A stretch of 64,000 bases of DNA from an uncultured Sphingomonadaceae bacterium (GTDB lineage: Bacteria; Pseudomonadota; Alphaproteobacteria; Sphingomonadales; Sphingomonadaceae). The stretch spans positions 186,001 to 250,000 of the forward strand of contig CANMWO010000001.1 in the NCBI GenBank assembly GCA_947501695.1. Reading direction: 5' to 3'. Positions 60,842 to 64,000 of the stretch are shown here, in pieces; position 1 is the first letter of the stretch, and every line of letters starts with the position of its first letter. Both the position numbers and the translations under genes were made by a program. Below the pieces are notes generated by a model. The model ran no database searches. It was not told the DNA's origin and saw only the letters and a list, made by a program, of their open reading frames with translations.

Positions 60842-61384
60842 TGCTACGAAGAATAAACCGGAACCGACTATGCCGACATGATTTAGCTCCGGATCCGCCA
60901 GTCGCCCGAGATAGGTAAAAACATAGATAAACCAGATATAATGGATTCCAAAAACATGAAGCCGTTTCCAGTTTTTGCCCAAAAGTTTCATTGACCGGTT
61001 GTTGGACGTCAATGCCATCACATAGATCATGAAATAGGCAAGTCCGCCGCCTAATATCGTAATTAAATCTGGCGGGGTTTTCGCGATGACCAGATAATAG
61101 ATCAGTGCCACCAGATGCACGCTATGTGTCCATGCAAAGGCCAGTCCCCATTGTCGTCTCCGCCGCATCAGGGTTTTAGTTAGGTCATTTTTGGACAGTC
61201 GGAAAAGCGTCGAGGCGAGGTAGGCGGTCAGAAACACAGGCACACCCACCCGCGATGTCCAGCGCGCGGAAAGCTGCGCGCCTTGGATATGCTCTGTGCC
61301 CGTGATGAAGCCTGCTCCAACTGCACCGATGCTGAGAAGCAAGCCGATAAGAAGCGGTGTCCAGCGGGATGCTAATAAACTCAT
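60791..61384 (-). CDS. Ferric-reductase-like (MsrQ-type) heme membrane protein
   Basis: 197 residues from ATG 61384, which overlaps the stop of the DksA-like gene (ATGA). Six hydrophobic helices; LAFAWTHSVHLVALIYYLV and KRLHVFGIHYIWFIY carry His residues spaced like the heme ligands of MsrQ/YedZ and NOX-type ferric reductases. MsrQ passes electrons to periplasmic MsrP for methionine-sulfoxide repair, but no msrP is in the window, so the partner is unknown. Confidence 0.82.
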   Translation of the reverse strand: MSLLASRWTPLLIGLLLSIGAVGAGFITGTEHIQGAQLSARWTSRVGVPVFLTAYLASTLFRLSKNDLTKTLMRRRRQWGLAFAWTHSVHLVALIYYLVIAKTPPDLITILGGGLAYFMIYVMALTSNNRSMKLLGKNWKRLHVFGIHYIWFIYVFTYLGRLADPELNHVGIVGSGLFFVALIIRLYAKWRKPLETQ

Positions 61385-61728
61385 GACGCGCAACCTATGC
61401 ATAGCGCCGCCGCCGGATCAATTTCCAGCCGCTTATAGGCAATGGGCTCTCCGCATTCCGCGCACCAGCCATATTCATCTTCGTCGATGCGTTTCAGCGC
61501 GATATCAATGCGGGCAAGGTCGCTGATACGGCGACGTGCTTCGGCCTGTGCCATTTCCTGTTGTTGCATTGCATCCATGCGCGACAAGCGGCCGACGCTT
61601 TGCTGATCCAATTCCACGGTATCGCTCCAACTGGCCGCTTCCTCCTCCAGCGCTTTGAGTTCCGTCTGCCATCCAAGCATTAGATTTTTTAAGGTTGCGA
61701 TCTGGCTATCGGAAAGATCGTCAGCCAT
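61381..61728 (-). CDS. TraR/DksA-type zinc-finger protein
   Basis: 115 residues: an Asp/Glu-rich coiled-coil N-terminus (LMLGWQTELKALEEEAASWSDTVELD) and a C4-type zinc finger (Cys-X2-Cys in WCAECGEPI, Cys-X2-Cys in LCIGCAS). Shorter than DksA (about 150) and closer to TraR-like proteins that enter the RNA-polymerase secondary channel; may tune stringent-type responses. Six bases separate it from the amidohydrolase gene upstream. Confidence 0.9.
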   Translation of the reverse strand: MADDLSDSQIATLKNLMLGWQTELKALEEEAASWSDTVELDQQSVGRLSRMDAMQQQEMAQAEARRRISDLARIDIALKRIDEDEYGWCAECGEPIAYKRLEIDPAAALCIGCAS

Positions 61729-61734
61729 CGTCGT

Positions 61735-63072
61735 TTACTCTGTCTTTGGAGCGAGCAAGTCCAAAGCGGCAGCCGTCATTGCTTCGGTTCCCAATGTCAC
61801 CGATTCTCTCGGTGCAACCTTGAAAAACGGCGAATGATGCGATGGTACCGGCTTGCCGCCCGCTTCCTCTGCATCAAAATCAGCTTGCGGCGTTCCCCCG
61901 ACGTTAAAATAGACGCCCGGCACATCGGTATTGGGGGAGACGAAATAGGCGAAATCTTCACCGCCCATGCCTTGGCGTGGTTTGTTGTCAAACACATCCG
62001 CGCCGAAACGGTCGGTAAAAACCGACTGAATACGTTTCGTCAGGGCCGCATCATTATAAACGGCGGGGGTGGCTTCATGTGACACCTTCACTTCGGGCAG
62101 TTTATCTTCAGGCATATCGTTCATTCTACCGACATTTGCGGACACCCGCTTGATACCGGACAGTAATTTCTGACGCGTTTCATCGTCATCGGAGCGAACG
62201 GTCAATTGCATGACGGCGCGATCCGAAATAATATTATGTTTGAAACCACTATGGAAGGATCCGACCGTTATCACAGCGGGTTTTAGCGGCGCTATTTCGC
62301 GGCTGATGATGGTCTGGAGTCCCATGATGATTTGCGCGCCCATGACAATCGGATCTTTGCCGCGATGGGGCGATGCGCCATGCGCGCCAACACCGTGAAC
62401 AATGATGTCGACGGTATCGACTGACGAATAGCTAATCCCTTCGTTCAACGCCAATTTGCCCGTCGGCGTGTCTGCGCTGACATGAAATGCCATGGCAAAG
62501 TCGGGTTTTGGAAAGCGGCTGTAAAGGCCGTCATCCATCATCATTTTTGCCCCACCAATCCGTTCTTCGGCTGGCTGAGCAACGAGCACAATCGTCCCGC
62601 GCCACTGATCTTTCATCGCCGACAAGCGGCGAGCAGTTCCAATAAGCGAGGTGATATGTACGTCATGGCCGCAAGCATGCATCACCGGCTTTTCCTCGCC
62701 ATCAATGCTCACTTGCTTGACGGTGGACATATAATCCAGTCCGCTATCCTCAACGAGCGGCAAGCCGTCCATATCGGCACGTAGCATTAGCGTTGGACCC
62801 GCGCCATTTTTCATCACTGCGACGACACCGGTGCCACCAACTTTTTCGGTTACATCCCAGCCGACTGCACGCCATTCCTCGGCCATGATCGCCGCAGTAC
62901 GGGTTTCTTTGTAAGATAGTTCCGGGTTTTTGTGAAAATCGATAAACAGCGCTTCTAGCTTCGCGTCATAGTCCGCCGCGACGGCCTTTGCGAGATCATT
63001 CGATTGGGCCGCTGCTGGCGTACCATGGAATAGAGCGCTGCTTGCTGCCAAAGCTAGAATTATATGTTTCAA
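61735..63072 (-). CDS. M20-family amidohydrolase, secreted
   Basis: 445 residues from TTG 63072, with GGGGAG nine bases upstream, followed by a signal peptide (ALAASSALFHGTPAAAQ). LRADMDGLPL, HACGHDVHITSLIGTARRL, QPAEERIGGAKMMMDDGL and GGEDFAYF supply the ligands of the two-metal site of the IAA-amino acid hydrolase/HipO group, which removes acyl or amino-acid conjugates. A signal peptide is unusual but not unique in this family. In-frame ATG/GTG codons back to 63255 overlap the VOC gene and are rejected. Confidence 0.9.
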   Translation of the reverse strand: MKHIILALAASSALFHGTPAAAQSNDLAKAVAADYDAKLEALFIDFHKNPELSYKETRTAAIMAEEWRAVGWDVTEKVGGTGVVAVMKNGAGPTLMLRADMDGLPLVEDSGLDYMSTVKQVSIDGEEKPVMHACGHDVHITSLIGTARRLSAMKDQWRGTIVLVAQPAEERIGGAKMMMDDGLYSRFPKPDFAMAFHVSADTPTGKLALNEGISYSSVDTVDIIVHGVGAHGASPHRGKDPIVMGAQIIMGLQTIISREIAPLKPAVITVGSFHSGFKHNIISDRAVMQLTVRSDDDETRQKLLSGIKRVSANVGRMNDMPEDKLPEVKVSHEATPAVYNDAALTKRIQSVFTDRFGADVFDNKPRQGMGGEDFAYFVSPNTDVPGVYFNVGGTPQADFDAEEAGGKPVPSHHSPFFKVAPRESVTLGTEAMTAAALDLLAPKTE

Positions 63073-63100
63073 GAAATTTCTCCCCGTGGAATTTCCGTCC

Positions 63101-63493
63101 TTATGCTGGCCCAACACGGAAAGCGCAAAGTTTATTGCCTTCCGGATCACGAAAATAGGCCGCGTAAAAGGCTTGCGGACCTTCTTCACCACGGAGGCCA
63201 GGCGCACCTTCATCGCTGCCACCCAGTTCGATCGCCTTGTTGTAAAAGCTGTCAATCTGAGCTCTTTCCTCTAATGGGATGGCAATCATATTGCCATTGC
63301 CGGGAACAGCGGCTTCGCCATTGTGCGGCTGAGTGATGGCAAGGGAGGGTGCCCCCATTTCAGCACCATAAAGCGTAAAACCGCCTTCTTCGAGTTCCAT
63401 CAATCGTTTCGCACCGACTTCCCCAAGCAGCGCATCATAATAATTCTGCGCTTGCTCAATATTGTTGACGCCTAATGTGACATAGCCAATCAT
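63101..63493 (-). CDS. VOC-family protein A (tandem pair)
   Basis: 130 residues, glyoxalase fold: YVTLGVNNIEQAQNYYDALLGEVGAKRLMELEEGGFTLYG and YAAYFRDPEGNKLCAFRVG. AGAGGAGAG precedes the ATG. It lacks most of the His/Glu metal ligands at the usual places, so it may be a binding protein. Paralogue of 63519-63902, 25 bp away. Confidence 0.9.
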   Translation of the reverse strand: MIGYVTLGVNNIEQAQNYYDALLGEVGAKRLMELEEGGFTLYGAEMGAPSLAITQPHNGEAAVPGNGNMIAIPLEERAQIDSFYNKAIELGGSDEGAPGLRGEEGPQAFYAAYFRDPEGNKLCAFRVGPA

Positions 63494-63518
63494 TTTATCT
63501 CTCCTCTTAGAGCTGGAT

Positions 63519-63902
63519 TTAACCGCCCATGTTCATTTTGCAGAAACACAGTTTGTTGCCGTCTAGATCACGACAATATGCACCGTAAAAAACATCTGGC
63601 GCACGCCAGCCAGGAGCACCTTCATCCGCAGCGCCCAGCTCCAAGGCTTTGGCATAAAGCGCATCGATCTGATCGGTATCGTCAAAGGACATCGCAACCA
63701 TGGTGCCGTTACCAAAACAGGCTTCGTTGCCATCATAGGGATTGGTGATGCAGATCATCGGTTGGCCGGGTTTTTTGCCATAAAATTGCCCGCCGAGGGG
63801 TGTCTGAAACAGCTTTTTGACATCGGTACCTTCGAAAAGCTTGTCGTAAAATTCAACAGCTTTGTCTTTGTCATTGGTACCAAGCATTGTGTACGCGATC
63901 AT
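63519..63902 (-). CDS. VOC-family protein B (tandem pair)
   Basis: 127 residues: YTMLGTNDKDKAVEFYDKLFEGTDVKKLFQTPLGGQFYG and FYGAYCRDLDGNKLCFCKMN. About 40 percent identical by eye to its neighbour A, with similar spacing, so the pair arose by duplication. AGGAGAG site before the ATG. The last 98 bases of the window after it contain no gene. Confidence 0.9.
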   Translation of the reverse strand: MIAYTMLGTNDKDKAVEFYDKLFEGTDVKKLFQTPLGGQFYGKKPGQPMICITNPYDGNEACFGNGTMVAMSFDDTDQIDALYAKALELGAADEGAPGWRAPDVFYGAYCRDLDGNKLCFCKMNMGG

Positions 63903-64000
63903 CTTTTTTCTCTCCTGATGGGGGTCTGATTGAGGGCGGTTGATTCGGTTTCGGTGTGAAACTTATCACTCACAGAAATAGATGCAATGACCTGTCGGAT

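Noticed and set aside
63073-63255. N-terminal extension of the M20 amidohydrolase
   Set aside because: It overlaps the VOC gene at 63101-63493 and precedes a good ribosome site and a complete signal peptide at TTG 63072.

Overview
The window looks like chromosomal DNA of a marine or plant-associated alphaproteobacterium of the Sphingomonadales, possibly Sphingorhabdus or Parasphingorhabdus. This is inferred from moderate G+C (judged by eye), TonB-dependent nutrient uptake, an archaeal-type CDC48 ATPase, the mutY-dciA-dsbA-smc arrangement and many small proteins of sphingomonad type. I saw no rRNA, tRNA, CRISPR array, insertion sequence or prophage.

Region 1 (1-11722) is an accessory carbohydrate locus: a lipoprotein carboxylesterase (cut by the window edge), a GPH-type sugar symporter, a TonB-dependent receptor, a GH2 glycosidase, an SDR oxidoreductase and a GH106 (alpha-L-rhamnosidase family) enzyme. 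Three copies of a GTCCA-N2-TGGAC palindrome lie in the promoters of the esterase, symporter and receptor, so one repressor, not encoded here, probably controls the set. Both glycosidases begin with an apparent inner-membrane anchor. The simplest reading is uptake and dismantling of an acylated, rhamnose-containing glycoside.

Region 2 (11858-24846) is mostly housekeeping: a BaiN/HI0933-type flavoprotein, a DEAD-box helicase, YaiI, a secreted surface protein, rsmE, ubiA, and a three-gene redox set (aldo/keto reductase, flavin oxidoreductase, quinone-type reductase). A convergent VOC plus PNPOx-like operon sits opposite soxR, with a textbook SoxR box between them. Region 3 (24547-33893) is the smc-dsbA-dsbA-dciA operon, divergent from mutY, a Tat-exported serine hydrolase and nudC.

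Region 4 (34032-46608) mixes a PhyH dioxygenase, a vanadium haloperoxidase, a Fur-box-linked cysteine-containing protein, mgtE, a cyclophilin, a YghU-type GST, and an ldcA/mpl pair for murein recycling. A 342-bp gap (46609-46950) holds a LysR-type palindrome and a strong rho-independent terminator with no gene in front of it, which suggests a small RNA or an attenuated leader of the CDC48 gene.

Region 5 (46951-64000) has CDC48, an MFS exporter, a PmtA-like methyltransferase, a large M16 protease preceded by four back-to-back hairpins, the complete ybgC-tolQRAB-pal envelope cluster, an ArsR/SRPBCC pair with its own palindrome, a MsrQ-like membrane protein, a DksA-like protein, an M20 amidohydrolase and two tandem VOC genes.

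The items I consider least explained are the hairpin array at 51784-51864, the LysR-terminator region at 46694-46829, the leader ORF with coupling hairpin at 986-1039, the shared operator regulon, and the small protein translated directly off the end of smc.
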